This document shows, in pieces, positions 46,605-55,977 of a DNA stretch of 64,000 bases. Below the pieces are notes generated by a model. It was not told the origin of the DNA, did no database searches, and worked only from the letters and a program-made list of their open reading frames with translations. A program made the translations under genes and the position numbers. The stretch covers positions 62,001-126,000 of the forward strand of contig NZ_SLUM01000008.1 of NCBI RefSeq assembly GCF_004345265.1, written 5' to 3'. This DNA comes from Allofournierella massiliensis. GTDB taxonomy: Bacteria; Bacillota; Clostridia; Oscillospirales; Ruminococcaceae. Position 1 is the stretch's first letter. Each line of letters begins with the position of its first letter.

Positions 46605-48692
46605 TTGTTCGAGATTTTCGCTGGGAAGAGAGGGGGGATTATCAGAATCAGCACCTAATAAAAGCTGGTCATTCCAGGCCCGGAGAATGTGCTTTTCAAA
46701 AAGTCTTTGAAGCTGATTTAGTCGATTTGAAACAGCATACAGGCTGTTTTTTATGTCGATTGGAATGAAAGAATCATGAATATGTGAATGAGATACAGCA
46801 AGAGAAACGTCGGAGACTGTGCCTGAACCGGAAAGCAAGTTCAGGAGATTTTGAGCAAGTTCCGGATTGTTACTTTGCACAAGTTCAAGAAGGTTGGGAT
46901 AGGCGTCGATATACCCATAAAAAGGAGAGTAATAGTAGGTGATTTCTCCATCTTCCGGGCTGAGAAAAATATGGCAATAGAAGTCTATGTCGATGATGCA
47001 TCCATGAATCGTTCCAGTTCCCCCGAATCGTTTTACATAATTCGAAATTTCTTCCTGAGCTTTTCGATAGGGGGAAAGAGCGTTCCAATATGAGCGGATC
47101 ATATTGGAGAAATTCAGCTGAAAATATCGGATATCTGAGCTTTTGGAAATCTTTTTTAATCTTCCTCCAGCGCAAATACAAGTGCCGGATTTGCTGGTCA
47201 AGAAAAAGCCGTAGTATCCTTCTGATTTGATCATATAAAAATGTGAATTGCCTTGTTTTAATTGATACTCGACACGACCGTTTCCGGCAATTGGTTCGCA
47301 CATATAGTTGTAAAAGGCCAAATAATCGGTGCTGGATACTTCATAACAGCCATCAGGGTAATCAGCGAACGGGTTTCGGTTACGATAAATACTTATCCGC
47401 TTTAAATGAAAATGTGTGCCGTGATAACCGATTTGATTATCTGCATAGCAATAAAAGTTTTGATTTGGCTCAGCTTGAAAAAAGTTCCTATGAGTGTGTC
47501 CGCTGAAATAGATGCAGTTGCTTAGAAAGGCAGGAGTTGCTTGCCAATCGAATATTGGATTATGAGTCAGTACGATAAGAAGTTTGTTTTGCGCTTTTGC
47601 GGATGCAAGCGCAGAAAGATAGGTGCTGTGCCATAGATTCGACTGTTCGATTTCTTCCTGACGCGATAATGCATTTTGATATATTCCGTTGATTGCATTG
47701 AACTTTGAATTACAACCTGCAAATCCGATTCCGCCAACAATCATGACGCTTTGAAAAATGTGAGAGTAATAGTGAAAATCATCGTCAATGGCAGAATCAT
47801 TGTCGACAGCAGAGTCCTCGATGAGCAATTGTGGATGATGGGTATAGTCGTTGCAGAATATACCGTTGGTCTTGCCAAACCAAGCAATGTTATTATGCAG
47901 AAAACAGATTTCGAGTTTTTGAAACAGGTCTTGATAAGAGCGGATGCAGTCATCTAAATTATTGAAATCCCAAAGTTCATGGTTGCCTAAAATGGCATAT
48001 ACGAAGTGGAAGTGTTTTTTAAATGGAGAATTCCAATAGAGATCATCAGGCAATTGGGATCGGAGTGAGGAAGCTTGTTCTTTCAATGTGCTTAATGTGG
48101 AAGAAGCTTGACGTATTTCTGGGGGAACACTGTCATATTGATCCAAGGGTTTTGTGGCGCGTTTTGTCCAACCGTGATGAGAACTCCACTCGTTTACAGA
48201 CTGTTCGAGTTCAGCTATCTGCGTCCACAGAGAATCAAGCTCTTGCTGTATGGGGATAAATTGTTTCCGTCTTGTTCTATGAAAATCTCGTTCCAGTTTA
48301 TCCCACTGAGAAATGAACTTTGCGTAAAACAATTCAGCAAGCTTAAAAGAAGCACAAATGTCCCCGGCAAACAGAACAATAGGGCTGAGGTTGTGGGCGA
48401 TATCCTCTAGAAATGCTTCCGGAAATAGATTGCGGACAATGGTCTGAAGATATCTTTCGACTTGCTTTTCTGTTGCTCCGTCTGGAAACTTGTTGGCGAT
48501 TTGATGCTCAAGATGTAAATCGCTTATATAGTATACAGGAGAGCATTCTCTCAAAGCTGTTTCGTTGAATTCCAACAAAGAAGGTAATGTGGAAATGGGA
48601 GGCAATGAGGCAAGAGCATTAGTCTCATAATTTTGAAAAACAGCAGGGGGTGATGGGGCTTTTGCCAACCTTAAACACTCGTCGTATAACAT
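46602..48692 (-). CDS. Large calcineurin-like metallophosphoesterase, probably acquired
   Basis: The 696-residue protein starts at the ATG at 48690-48692 after GGAGGG. The metallophosphoesterase motifs are all present: DLH (58-60), GD (110-111), GNHE (236-239), a His in VLTHNP (about 377) and GHTH (about 398). A 125-residue coiled-coil insert lies between GD and GNHE, and a 290-residue C-terminal region has no family I recognise. The DNA is much richer in A and T than its neighbours and uses different codons (AAA, GAA, TTT), a sign of transfer. The substrate is unknown; a nucleotide or defence role is possible. No partner gene is adjacent. Confidence 0.82.
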   Translation of the reverse strand: MLYDECLRLAKAPSPPAVFQNYETNALASLPPISTLPSLLEFNETALRECSPVYYISDLHLEHQIANKFPDGATEKQVERYLQTIVRNLFPEAFLEDIAHNLSPIVLFAGDICASFKLAELFYAKFISQWDKLERDFHRTRRKQFIPIQQELDSLWTQIAELEQSVNEWSSHHGWTKRATKPLDQYDSVPPEIRQASSTLSTLKEQASSLRSQLPDDLYWNSPFKKHFHFVYAILGNHELWDFNNLDDCIRSYQDLFQKLEICFLHNNIAWFGKTNGIFCNDYTHHPQLLIEDSAVDNDSAIDDDFHYYSHIFQSVMIVGGIGFAGCNSKFNAINGIYQNALSRQEEIEQSNLWHSTYLSALASAKAQNKLLIVLTHNPIFDWQATPAFLSNCIYFSGHTHRNFFQAEPNQNFYCYADNQIGYHGTHFHLKRISIYRNRNPFADYPDGCYEVSSTDYLAFYNYMCEPIAGNGRVEYQLKQGNSHFYMIKSEGYYGFFLTSKSGTCICAGGRLKKISKSSDIRYFQLNFSNMIRSYWNALSPYRKAQEEISNYVKRFGGTGTIHGCIIDIDFYCHIFLSPEDGEITYYYSPFYGYIDAYPNLLELVQSNNPELAQNLLNLLSGSGTVSDVSLAVSHSHIHDSFIPIDIKNSLYAVSNRLNQLQRLFEKHILRAWNDQLLLGADSDNPPSLPSENLEQ

Positions 48693-48763
48693 TAAAAATG
48701 CCCTCCTTTCCCCAAAGTGTAGCACTTCAACATAATAAAATAAAGCTTTTAGGGTCAAAATAC

Positions 48764-48792
48764 TTGACAAGCTGTGGAAAATAGAGTAATAT
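48764..48792 (+). promoter_or_regulatory. Promoter of the lysine-riboswitch operon
   Basis: TTGACA (48764-48769) and TAATAT (48787-48792) are 17 bases apart, a near-consensus sigma-A promoter about 20 bases before the riboswitch aptamer. The minus-strand promoter of the phosphoesterase must overlap this same 118-base region. Confidence 0.82.
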
Positions 48793-48810
48793 GACAACTA
48801 AATTCATATC

Positions 48811-48960
48811 GCTGTGATAGAGGCGCGGTGTTCAAGAGTAGCACGCGGCATTCGGGGCAGACCCCCGCCGCTGCAAAAGGGAACATCGCCGAAGGAAGCG
48901 AACCCGGTCTGGGGGGCGCTTGCCTGGGCCGGCGGAGAAGATCCGCCGGACTGTCACGAA
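48811..48960 (+). ncRNA. Lysine riboswitch aptamer (L box)
   Basis: The closing stem P1 is GTGATAG (48814-48820) with CTGTCAC (48951-48957). Inside are the conserved L-box segments GAGGCGCG, AGAGTAG, GGGAACATCGCCGAAGGA and GGCGGAG...TCCGCC ahead of ACTGTCAC. These match the lysine riboswitch consensus as I know it. It is followed at 49061 by a terminator and then the transporter genes, so lysine should end transcription early and shut off uptake. Confidence 0.88.
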
Positions 48961-49060
48961 TTTTTTCGTGAAGCGCTATCCAAGGGAAACCGAAGGGGCG
49001 GCCCGGCCGGGGCTGCCTGCAACGCGCCGCGTTCGTTCGCGGGGCGCACAGAGACTTCCG

Positions 49061-49099
49061 CGGGGCTGCTTTTCGAAAGGAAAGCAGCCCCGTTTTTTT
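49061..49099 (+). terminator. Riboswitch-controlled terminator
   Basis: CGGGGCTGCTTT pairs with AAAGCAGCCCCG and is followed by TTTTTTT. A second GGGGCTGC at 49009-49016 could pair with the same 3' arm as part of an antiterminator fold. This is the expression platform of the lysine riboswitch. Confidence 0.85.
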
Positions 49100-49135
49100 G
49101 CGTGGCGGGCAGCGGTAAAAAAGAGGAGGAGCAAC

Positions 49136-50779
49136 ATGAAAAAAATCGCAAGCCTTATGTTGGCACTGCTGCTTTGCACCGGAATTTTGAGCGGTCTCAC
49201 CGCCGTTTCGGCCGAGGGCAGCGTGCTGGACGACAACACCCTGACCGTGGCCATGGAGTGCGCCTACGCCCCCTACAACTGGACCCAGCCGGATTCTTCC
49301 AACGGCGCGGTGCCCATCAAGGACAGCGCCGACTACGCCAACGGCTACGACGTGATGATGGCCAAGAAGATCGCTGACGCTCTGGGCATGGAGCTGGAGA
49401 TCGTGCGGCTGGACTGGGATTCGCTGGTGCCCGCCGTGCAGAGCGGCACCGTGGACTGCGTGATTGCGGGCCAGTCCATCACCAGCGAGCGGCTGGAGTC
49501 GGTGGATTTCACCGCCCCCTACTTCTACGCTTCCATCGTGGGCCTGACCCGCACCGACAGCCCCTATGCCCAGGCGCAGGGCCTGAGTGAGCTGGCGGGC
49601 GCCACCGCCACCAGCCAGCTGGGCACTATCTGGTACGACGGCTGCCTGCCCCAGATTCCGGACGCCACCATCCTCACCCCGCAGGAATCCGCCCCCGCCA
49701 TGCTGATGGCGCTGGAGACCGGCCGGGTAAATCTGGTGGTCACCGACATTCCCACCGCCAAGGCGGCCCTGAATGCCTACAGCGACTTTGTGCTGCTGGA
49801 CTTCAACGACAGCGAGGATAACTTCGTGGTCTCCAGCGAGGACGTGAACATCGGCATCTCGGTGCAGAAGGGCAACACCGAATTGAAGGACGCCATCAAC
49901 GGCGTGCTGGCCACCATGACCGAGGACGACTACAATGCCATGATGGACGAGGCCATTTCCATCCAGCCGCTGAGCGACGGCCTGCCCGAAGGCTTCTTCG
50001 CCCAGATCGGCTATCTGCTGAAGAACTACGGCACCAGCTACCTGAAGGGTGCGGGCATCACCGTGGTGATCGCGGTGATCTGCACCGCCATCGGCTGCGT
50101 GATCGGCCTTGGCTGCGGCATCGTGCAGACCATCCCGGTGGAAAAGCGGGATGGCATGGGCAAGAAGATTCTGCTGGGCGCGGCCCGCGCCGTGCTGCGG
50201 GTGTATGTGGAGGTATTCCGCGGCACCCCCATGATTCTGCAGGCGGTGCTCATCTTCTACGGCGCGGCCTTCCTGTTCGGCTGGAATCTGGACATGTGGA
50301 CCGCTGCGCTGGTGATCGTGTCGGTGAACACCGGCGCTTACATGGCGGAATCGGTGCGCGGCGGCATTCTGTCCATCCCGGTGGGCCAGACCGAGGGCGC
50401 CAAGGCCATCGGCCTGACCCATGTGCAGACCATGACCAGCATCATTCTGCCCCAGGCGCTGCGCAACATCATGCCCCAGATCGGCAACAACCTGATCATC
50501 AACATCAAGGATACCTCGGTGCTGTTCATCATCGGCGTGGCCGAGCTGTTCAGCATCCACAAGGGTGTGGTGGGCGCCACCTACGCCTACTTCCCCTCGG
50601 CGGTGATCGAGATGGCCATCTATCTGGTGATGACTCTGGTCTGCTCGGCCATTCTGCGCTGGGTGGAAAAGCGGATGGACGGCGAATCCAGCTACGAGCT
50701 GGTGAAGCAGACCGGCGGCCTGAACGCCCCTCCCTATGTGGAGCACGGCAAGCCGCGCACCGCCAATCTGGATCTGTGA
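49136..50779 (+). CDS. Amino-acid ABC transporter: fused binding protein and permease
   Basis: The 547-residue protein starts at the ATG at 49136-49138 after GAGGAGG. A signal peptide (about 1-26) is followed by a periplasmic-binding-type domain (about 30-290, [40 protein letters not shown]). A HisM/GlnP-type permease with about five helices follows (about 310-515), including the EAA-like block [20 protein letters not shown]. Fusion of the two parts occurs in GlnP-type transporters of Firmicutes. The lysine riboswitch upstream marks lysine as the likely substrate. The ATPase gene follows 19 bases later. Confidence 0.92.
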   Translation: MKKIASLMLALLLCTGILSGLTAVSAEGSVLDDNTLTVAMECAYAPYNWTQPDSSNGAVPIKDSADYANGYDVMMAKKIADALGMELEIVRLDWDSLVPAVQSGTVDCVIAGQSITSERLESVDFTAPYFYASIVGLTRTDSPYAQAQGLSELAGATATSQLGTIWYDGCLPQIPDATILTPQESAPAMLMALETGRVNLVVTDIPTAKAALNAYSDFVLLDFNDSEDNFVVSSEDVNIGISVQKGNTELKDAINGVLATMTEDDYNAMMDEAISIQPLSDGLPEGFFAQIGYLLKNYGTSYLKGAGITVVIAVICTAIGCVIGLGCGIVQTIPVEKRDGMGKKILLGAARAVLRVYVEVFRGTPMILQAVLIFYGAAFLFGWNLDMWTAALVIVSVNTGAYMAESVRGGILSIPVGQTEGAKAIGLTHVQTMTSIILPQALRNIMPQIGNNLIINIKDTSVLFIIGVAELFSIHKGVVGATYAYFPSAVIEMAIYLVMTLVCSAILRWVEKRMDGESSYELVKQTGGLNAPPYVEHGKPRTANLDL

Positions 50780-50798
50780 GAAAAGGGGGACGAGCAAG

Positions 50799-51548
50799 AT
50801 GAATACCACCCAGAACGGCGCCATCGTAGAGGTGCGCCACCTGAATAAATCCTTCGGCCCGCGGGAAATTCTGCGGGACATCAACTTCACTGTCTGCAAG
50901 GGCGACGTGACCACCATCATCGGCCCCTCCGGCAGCGGCAAGTCCACCCTTCTGCGCTGTTTGAACCTGCTGGAGACGCCCTCCGGCGGCGAGATTCTGT
51001 TCCACGGGCAGAACATCAGCGAAAACGGCAACATTCCCGCCTACCGCACCAAGGTGGGCATGGTGTTCCAGTCCTTCAACCTGTTCTCCAACCTGACCGT
51101 GCTGGAAAACTGCATGCTGGGCCAGCGCAAGGCCCTGAAGCGCAGCAGGGACGAGGCGGAGAAGAAGGCACTGTTCTATCTGGAAAAGGTGGGCATGGCC
51201 GAGTATGTGAACGCAAAGCCCAGCCAGCTTTCCGGCGGCCAGCAGCAGCGTGTGGCCATTGCCCGGGCGCTGGCCATGGAGCCGGAGCTGCTGCTCTTCG
51301 ACGAGCCCACCAGCGCCCTTGACCCGGAGATGGTGGGCGAGGTGCTGAACGTGATGCAGAAGCTGGCCGCCGAGGGCATGACCATGATCGTGGTCACCCA
51401 CGAGATGGCCTTCGCCCGGGACGTGAGCAACCATGTGGTGTTCATGGCCGACGGCGTGATCTGCGAGGAGGGCGAGCCGCACCAGCTGTTCGAGAACCCC
51501 AAAAGCGAGCGCACTGCGGAATTTCTGGCCCGCTTCCGGCAGGGCTGA
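50799..51548 (+). CDS. Amino-acid ABC transporter ATPase (HisP/GlnQ type)
   Basis: The 249-residue protein has Walker [10 protein letters not shown] (42-50), the signature [15 protein letters not shown] (about 144-158), Walker [15 protein letters not shown] and the switch His in VVTHEMAFA. These are the features of polar amino-acid transporter ATPases. It powers the fused binding-protein/permease encoded just upstream, likely for lysine. It starts at the ATG at 50799-50801. Confidence 0.95.
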   Translation: MNTTQNGAIVEVRHLNKSFGPREILRDINFTVCKGDVTTIIGPSGSGKSTLLRCLNLLETPSGGEILFHGQNISENGNIPAYRTKVGMVFQSFNLFSNLTVLENCMLGQRKALKRSRDEAEKKALFYLEKVGMAEYVNAKPSQLSGGQQQRVAIARALAMEPELLLFDEPTSALDPEMVGEVLNVMQKLAAEGMTMIVVTHEMAFARDVSNHVVFMADGVICEEGEPHQLFENPKSERTAEFLARFRQG

Positions 51549-51568
51549 GCCTCAAGCAGAAAACAAAA

Positions 51569-51607
51569 CAAAAAGGCATCGGGAAAATTCCCGATGCCTT
51601 TTTGTTT
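51569..51607. terminator. Bidirectional terminator
   Basis: AACAAAAAGGCATCGGGAA pairs with TTCCCGATGCCTTTTTGTT. The A and T runs on both sides let it end the lysine transporter operon and the convergent ilvE gene. Confidence 0.92.
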
Positions 51608-51626
51608 TGTCTTGCAAAGGAAGCAA

Positions 51627-52694
51627 TCAGACCTTCACGATCCAGCCCTTTTCGTCGGGCAGAACACCCCACTGGATGCCGGTGAGGGTGTCGTACAGGC
51701 GCTGGGTTACCTGACCGATGTTGCCGTCGTTCACGGTTACCTCGTCGCCCTCGTAGTACAGCTTGCCCACCGGGCTGACCACCGCGGCGGTGCCGGTGCC
51801 GAACACCTCTTCCAGCTTGCCGGCGTGGGCGGCCTCCATGACCTCCTGAATGGACAGGCGGCTGTCGCAGTCCACAGTGTAGCCCCAGTCACGCAGCAGC
51901 TCAATGCAGCTCATGCGGGTGATGCCGGGCAGCACGGTGCCAACGGTGGGGGCGGTGCGGATCACGCCGTCGATCTTGAAGAAGCAGTTCATGCTGCCCA
52001 CTTCCTCCACATACTTGCGCTCCACGCCGTCCAGCCACAGAACCTGGCTGTAGCCCAGCTCGTGGGCCTTCATCTGGCCCGCCAGGCTGGCCGCGTAGTT
52101 GCCGCCGCACTTGATGAAGCCGGTGCCGCCGGGGGTGGCGCGCACATACTCGTCCTCCACATAGATCTTCACCGGATCCAGACCCTCGGCGTAGTAGGCG
52201 CCGGAGGGGGAGGCGATGACGATGAATTCATAGGTGGCGCTGGGCTTTACACCCAGATGAGGCTCGGTGGCGATGGTGAAGGGCCGCAGATACAGGCTGG
52301 TGCCGGGGGCGCTGGGCACCCAGTCACGGTCCATATCCACCAGAGCCTTCACGGCCTGCACAAAATCCTCCACCGGAATGGTGGGGATGCACAGACGCTC
52401 ATGGGTGCTCTGCAGGCGCTCGGCGTTCTTCTCCGGGCGGAACAGCTGCACCTGACCCTCGGCGGTGCGGTAGGCCTTCATGCCTTCAAAGCTCTCCTGC
52501 GCGTAGTGGAACACCATGGCGGCAGGATCCAGCGAAATGGGCTGATAGGGCTCGATGCGGGGCGAATGCCAGCCCTGGCCCTCGGTGTAGTCCATGCGGA
52601 ACATGTGGTCGGTGTAATGGGTGCCGAAGCCCAGATTGTTCTGATCGGGCTTTTCCTTGGGGGTGGTGGTTTTGGTTACTTTGATCTCCAACAT
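51627..52694 (-). CDS. ilvE: Branched-chain amino-acid aminotransferase
   Basis: The 355-residue protein is a fold-IV PLP enzyme. It has HYAQESFEGMKAYR (about 63-76), RPFTIATEPHLGV, the PLP lysine in TGFIKCGGNYA (near residue 193) and the phosphate-binding GTGTAAVVSPVG near the C-terminus. It interconverts branched-chain 2-oxo acids and Leu, Ile and Val. Length fits the longer IlvE type. It is a single-gene unit with its own promoter and the shared terminator downstream. Confidence 0.95.
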   Translation of the reverse strand: MLEIKVTKTTTPKEKPDQNNLGFGTHYTDHMFRMDYTEGQGWHSPRIEPYQPISLDPAAMVFHYAQESFEGMKAYRTAEGQVQLFRPEKNAERLQSTHERLCIPTIPVEDFVQAVKALVDMDRDWVPSAPGTSLYLRPFTIATEPHLGVKPSATYEFIVIASPSGAYYAEGLDPVKIYVEDEYVRATPGGTGFIKCGGNYAASLAGQMKAHELGYSQVLWLDGVERKYVEEVGSMNCFFKIDGVIRTAPTVGTVLPGITRMSCIELLRDWGYTVDCDSRLSIQEVMEAAHAGKLEEVFGTGTAAVVSPVGKLYYEGDEVTVNDGNIGQVTQRLYDTLTGIQWGVLPDEKGWIVKV

Positions 52695-52753
52695 GAAACA
52701 GGTCCTCCCTTTTGCGGCCGGTGGATATGCGCCGCCGTCTGTGATTGGCTTTT

Positions 52754-52795
52754 ATAATGTGACCATTATAGAACCTGTTTGGTACTTCCGTCAAG
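52754..52795 (-). promoter_or_regulatory. ilvE promoter with inverted repeat
   Basis: On the minus strand TTGACG (52790-52795) and TATAAT (52766-52771) are 18 bases apart. A perfect inverted repeat TATAATG-TGAC-CATTATA covers 52754-52771 and overlaps the -10, a possible operator. Confidence 0.75.
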
Positions 52796-52933
52796 GCTTT
52801 TTTGCTTTAAAAGGGTGATTCGATAGCATAAAACAGCGGAACGTGCCGCCAACGGCCCATATATATAAGGAAAGCACTGCCTTTTCCGGGTCTGGCCGGT
52901 TTGAAGGCGGTGAAATTGCTCACAAACATAAAC

Positions 52934-53061
52934 TTAACATTCCCCCGGATGGAAAGGGCGTGGATTGGTGGTTTTGTAAAATTTCTTTACAAAAAATTGG
53001 GCGGTTTAACAAAAGCCTAACCGAACCATGCGGGCGGATTTTGCAAAGCGGGCGGTATAAT
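52934..53061 (+). promoter_or_regulatory. Regulatory region of the pst operon
   Basis: The 52796-53177 gap holds no gene. It contains TTAACA at 52934 and 53006, TTTACA at 52986, and a 9-base inverted repeat TTTTGTAAA-N5-TTTACAAAA (52972-52994). TTAACA-like repeats are the Firmicute PhoP box. A -10 TATAAT lies at 53056-53061 without a good -35, as expected for a promoter needing an activator. Phosphate control by PhoP is inferred. Confidence 0.5.
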
Positions 53062-53177
53062 GATACCAGTTTCGCGGGAAAGCGAAGCGCAAACGAGACC
53101 GAAACTCCGCTTACAGGAGCGGGGAGACCGGATGAGATTCATTGGAATGAATTGAGAAGAAGAGGGAGTAAGACAAA

Positions 53178-54071
53178 ATGAAAATGAAGCGTTTTATGGC
53201 AATGGCTATTGCATGTGTTATGGCTGCCGGTCTGGTAGCCTGCGGTGGCTCTGAGAGCACCGCTACCACCAGCACCACCGACAGCACCGCTGCCACCAGC
53301 ACCACCGCCAGCACTGCCGAAGAGACCACCGCCGATCTGAGCGGCGCGGTAGCCACCGGCGGTTCCACCAGCGTGGAGAAGGTGATCGGTGCTCTGGGCG
53401 AGGCCTTCATGGAAGCCAACCCCAGCGTGGACGTTACTTATGATCCCACCGGCAGCGGCGCCGGCGTGACCGGTGCTGCCGACGGCACCCTGGACATCGG
53501 CCTGTCCAGCCGTGCGCTGAAGGACGAGGAGAAGGCCCAGGGCCTGAAGGAGACCACCTTCGCGCTGGACGGCATCGCCATCGTGGTGAACACCGAGAAC
53601 ACCGTTGAGGACCTGAGCCTGGAGCAGATTGCAAAGCTGGCTACCGGCGAGATCACCAACTGGAGCGAAGTGGGCGGCCCCGATGCCCCCGTTGTTCTGA
53701 TCGGCCGTGAGGCCGGCAGCGGCACCCGCGACGGCTTCGAGAGCATCGTTGGCGTGGAAGACAAGTGCGCTTACGAGCAGGAGCTGACCAGCACCGGCGC
53801 CGTTCTGGCCGGTGTGGCCGCCAACCCCAACGCCTTCGGCTACGTTTCTCTGGCCAGCGTTGACGACACCGTGAAGATGGTCACCGTGGACGGCGTTACC
53901 GCCAGCGAAGAGACCGTGAAGGACGGCAGCTACAAGATCCAGCGCCCCTTCGTGTTCGTGACCAAGGACGGCGAGGAGCTGAGCGCTCAGGCCCAGGCTT
54001 TCTACGACTTCGCCCTGAGCGAGGACGCTGCTGAGCTGATCGCTGCCGCCGGCGCGGTACCCATGGTTTAA
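53178..54071 (+). CDS. pstS: Phosphate-binding lipoprotein PstS
   Basis: The 297-residue protein has a lipoprotein signal with lipobox LVAC (Cys near residue 22), then a Ser/Thr/Ala-rich linker (about 25-55). The phosphate-binding fold follows, with GGSTSVEKVIG, DPTGSGAGVTGA and GREAGSGTRDGFES, the loops that hold phosphate in PstS. It passes phosphate to PstCA. It is first in the pstSCAB-phoU operon. Confidence 0.96.
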   Translation: MKMKRFMAMAIACVMAAGLVACGGSESTATTSTTDSTAATSTTASTAEETTADLSGAVATGGSTSVEKVIGALGEAFMEANPSVDVTYDPTGSGAGVTGAADGTLDIGLSSRALKDEEKAQGLKETTFALDGIAIVVNTENTVEDLSLEQIAKLATGEITNWSEVGGPDAPVVLIGREAGSGTRDGFESIVGVEDKCAYEQELTSTGAVLAGVAANPNAFGYVSLASVDDTVKMVTVDGVTASEETVKDGSYKIQRPFVFVTKDGEELSAQAQAFYDFALSEDAAELIAAAGAVPMV

Positions 54072-54148
54072 CAAGAAGGCTACATGCCTTCGCCTGACAC
54101 CCCCAAAGGTCGGCATGCCGGCGAAATGAAGCAAGTTTGTTAGGCATC

Positions 54149-54191
54149 GCCGCCGGAAAATACGTATCTACGCAGGTTCCGGCGGCTTTTT
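54149..54191 (+). terminator. Hairpin between pstS and pstC
   Basis: GCCGCCGGAA (54149-54158) pairs with TTCCGGCGGC (54177-54186) and is followed by five T. A partial terminator here would give more PstS than permease, as often seen in such operons. Confidence 0.75.
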
Positions 54192-54243
54192 GCGGCAAAA
54201 AACCGCAGTGTGTGCAAAGCGAGTAACGAAGAGGAAAAGCGCT

Positions 54244-55116
54244 ATGAAACTGAAACAGAGCATCGAGCGGATCATGAACGCAGTGTTCTTCATCTGCGGA
54301 ATGGTCTCCATCGCGGCGGTGGCCCTGATCACCATCTACATGGTGTGGGCCGGCCTGCCCGCCATCGTCAAGATCGGCCCTGTGGACTTTCTGCTGGGTA
54401 CCGTCTGGAAATCCACCGCTGCCGAGCCTCAGTTCGGCATCCTGCCCTTTATCCTGACCAGCGTGTGGGGCATGCTGGGCGCGCTGATCATCGGCGTGCC
54501 GGTGGGTGTGCTCACCGCCGTGTTCCTGGCAAAGCTGGCCCCCCCGAAGCTGGCCGCTCTGGTGCGGCCCGCGGTGGAGCTGCTGGCCGGCATCCCCAGT
54601 GTGGTTTACGGCCTGATCGGTATGATCGTGCTGGTGCCCACTGTGATGAAAACCTTTGATCTGAAGAGCGGCAGCTGCCTGCTCAGCGCCATTCTGGTGC
54701 TGGCCATCATGGTTCTGCCCAACATCATCTCGGTGAGCGAGACCGCCCTGCGGGCCGTTCCGCCGGAGTATGAGGAGGCCAGCCTGGGCCTGGGCGCCAC
54801 CTGGATCGAGACCGTGTTCAAGGTGAGCGTGCCCGCCGCCCGCAGCGGCATTGCGGCCGGCATTGTGCTGGGCGCCGGCCGTGCCGTGGGCGAGGCCATG
54901 GCCGTGATGATGGTGGCCGGCAACGTGGCCAACATGCCCGGCCTGTTCAAGAGCGTGCGTTTCCTGACCACCGCCGTGGCCAGCGAGATGAGCTATGCCG
55001 CAGACGGCAGCCTGCAGAAGCAGGCCCTGTTCAGTATCGGCCTGGTGCTGTTCGTGTTCATCATGCTGATCAACTGGCTGCTCAATACCTTTTTGAAACG
55101 GGGGGAGAAACAGTGA
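54244..55116 (+). CDS. pstC: Phosphate ABC transporter permease PstC
   Basis: The 290-residue protein has six membrane helices and the permease EAA loop (PPEYEEASLGLGATWIETVF, about 177-196). The N-terminal segment and the GILPFILTSVWGMLGALIIG block are typical of PstC. It starts at the ATG at 54244-54246; the stop overlaps the pstA GTG. It forms the inner-membrane channel for phosphate with PstA. Confidence 0.94.
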   Translation: MKLKQSIERIMNAVFFICGMVSIAAVALITIYMVWAGLPAIVKIGPVDFLLGTVWKSTAAEPQFGILPFILTSVWGMLGALIIGVPVGVLTAVFLAKLAPPKLAALVRPAVELLAGIPSVVYGLIGMIVLVPTVMKTFDLKSGSCLLSAILVLAIMVLPNIISVSETALRAVPPEYEEASLGLGATWIETVFKVSVPAARSGIAAGIVLGAGRAVGEAMAVMMVAGNVANMPGLFKSVRFLTTAVASEMSYAADGSLQKQALFSIGLVLFVFIMLINWLLNTFLKRGEKQ

Positions 55117-55964
55117 GCCATTCCGCAAAACGCAAAGCAAAGGCGACCGTGCTGAAGGTGCTGGTTTACGGCAGCGCCTTCCTGACCGTGGCCGTTCTGG
55201 TGGCTCTGCTGGGCTACATCTTCGTGCGGGGCATCCCCAACATCACCTGGCAGCTGCTCTCCACCAAACCCAGTGTCATCAAGGACACCATCGGCATCCT
55301 GCCGAACCTGCTCAATACCCTGTACATCATTCTGCTGACCCTGATCATCGCTCTGCCTCTGGGCGTGGGCGCGGCGGTCTACCTGACCGAGTACGCCACC
55401 AGCAAGACCTTCATCAAGGTGGTGGAGTTCACCACCGAGACGCTGGCGGGCATCCCCAGCATCATCTACGGCCTGGTGGGCATGCTGGTGTTCGTGCAGA
55501 TGCTGGGCTTTGGCTCCAGCCTTTTGTCCGGCAGTTTGACGCTGGTGATCATGATCCTGCCCACCATCATCCGCACCACCCAGGAAAGCCTGAAAACCGT
55601 GCCCGCCGGGTACCGTGAGGGCGCGCTGGGTCTGGGCGCCACCCGGTGGTACATGATCCGCACCATCGTGCTGCCCTCCTCCATCAGCGGCATCATCACC
55701 GGCTGCATTCTGGCAGTGGGCCGCATCGTGGGCGAAAGCGCCGCCCTGCTGTTCACCGCGGGCAGCGCCACCATCATCGCCTCCAACATTTTTGAAGCCT
55801 ACACCCGGGGCGGCGGTACCCTGTCCGTCGCGCTGTACATGTACGCCGCCGAGCGCGGTGAATTCGAGGTGGCCTTTGCCATCGCGGCCATTCTGCTGAT
55901 TCTGGTATTCCTGATCAACATGGCCACCCGTCTGGTACAGGTCAAAATGAAGCAGAAGAAGTAA
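55113..55964 (+). CDS. pstA: Phosphate ABC transporter permease PstA
   Basis: The 283-residue protein starts at a GTG overlapping the pstC stop (GTGA). It has six helices, [20 protein letters not shown] near the N-terminal third, and the EAA-type loop [19 protein letters not shown] (about 162-180). It pairs with PstC in the phosphate channel. Confidence 0.94.
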   Translation: MSHSAKRKAKATVLKVLVYGSAFLTVAVLVALLGYIFVRGIPNITWQLLSTKPSVIKDTIGILPNLLNTLYIILLTLIIALPLGVGAAVYLTEYATSKTFIKVVEFTTETLAGIPSIIYGLVGMLVFVQMLGFGSSLLSGSLTLVIMILPTIIRTTQESLKTVPAGYREGALGLGATRWYMIRTIVLPSSISGIITGCILAVGRIVGESAALLFTAGSATIIASNIFEAYTRGGGTLSVALYMYAAERGEFEVAFAIAAILLILVFLINMATRLVQVKMKQKK

Positions 55965-55977
55965 AGGAGCAGCCAAC

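Noticed and set aside
48955-48972. CACGAA...TTCGTG hairpin after the riboswitch as the terminator
   Set aside because: Its T run is in the loop and not after the stem; the strong hairpin with T run at 49061-49099 fits better.
48755-51034. A long open frame on the minus strand opposite the lysine transporter, and similar ones opposite nadE, ilvE and pst genes
   Set aside because: They are His/Gln/Gly-rich, lack domains and good ribosome sites, and mirror GC-rich codons of real genes on the other strand.
54072-54243. A small gene between pstS and pstC
   Set aside because: No start with a ribosome site gives a convincing product; the segment holds a hairpin with T run.
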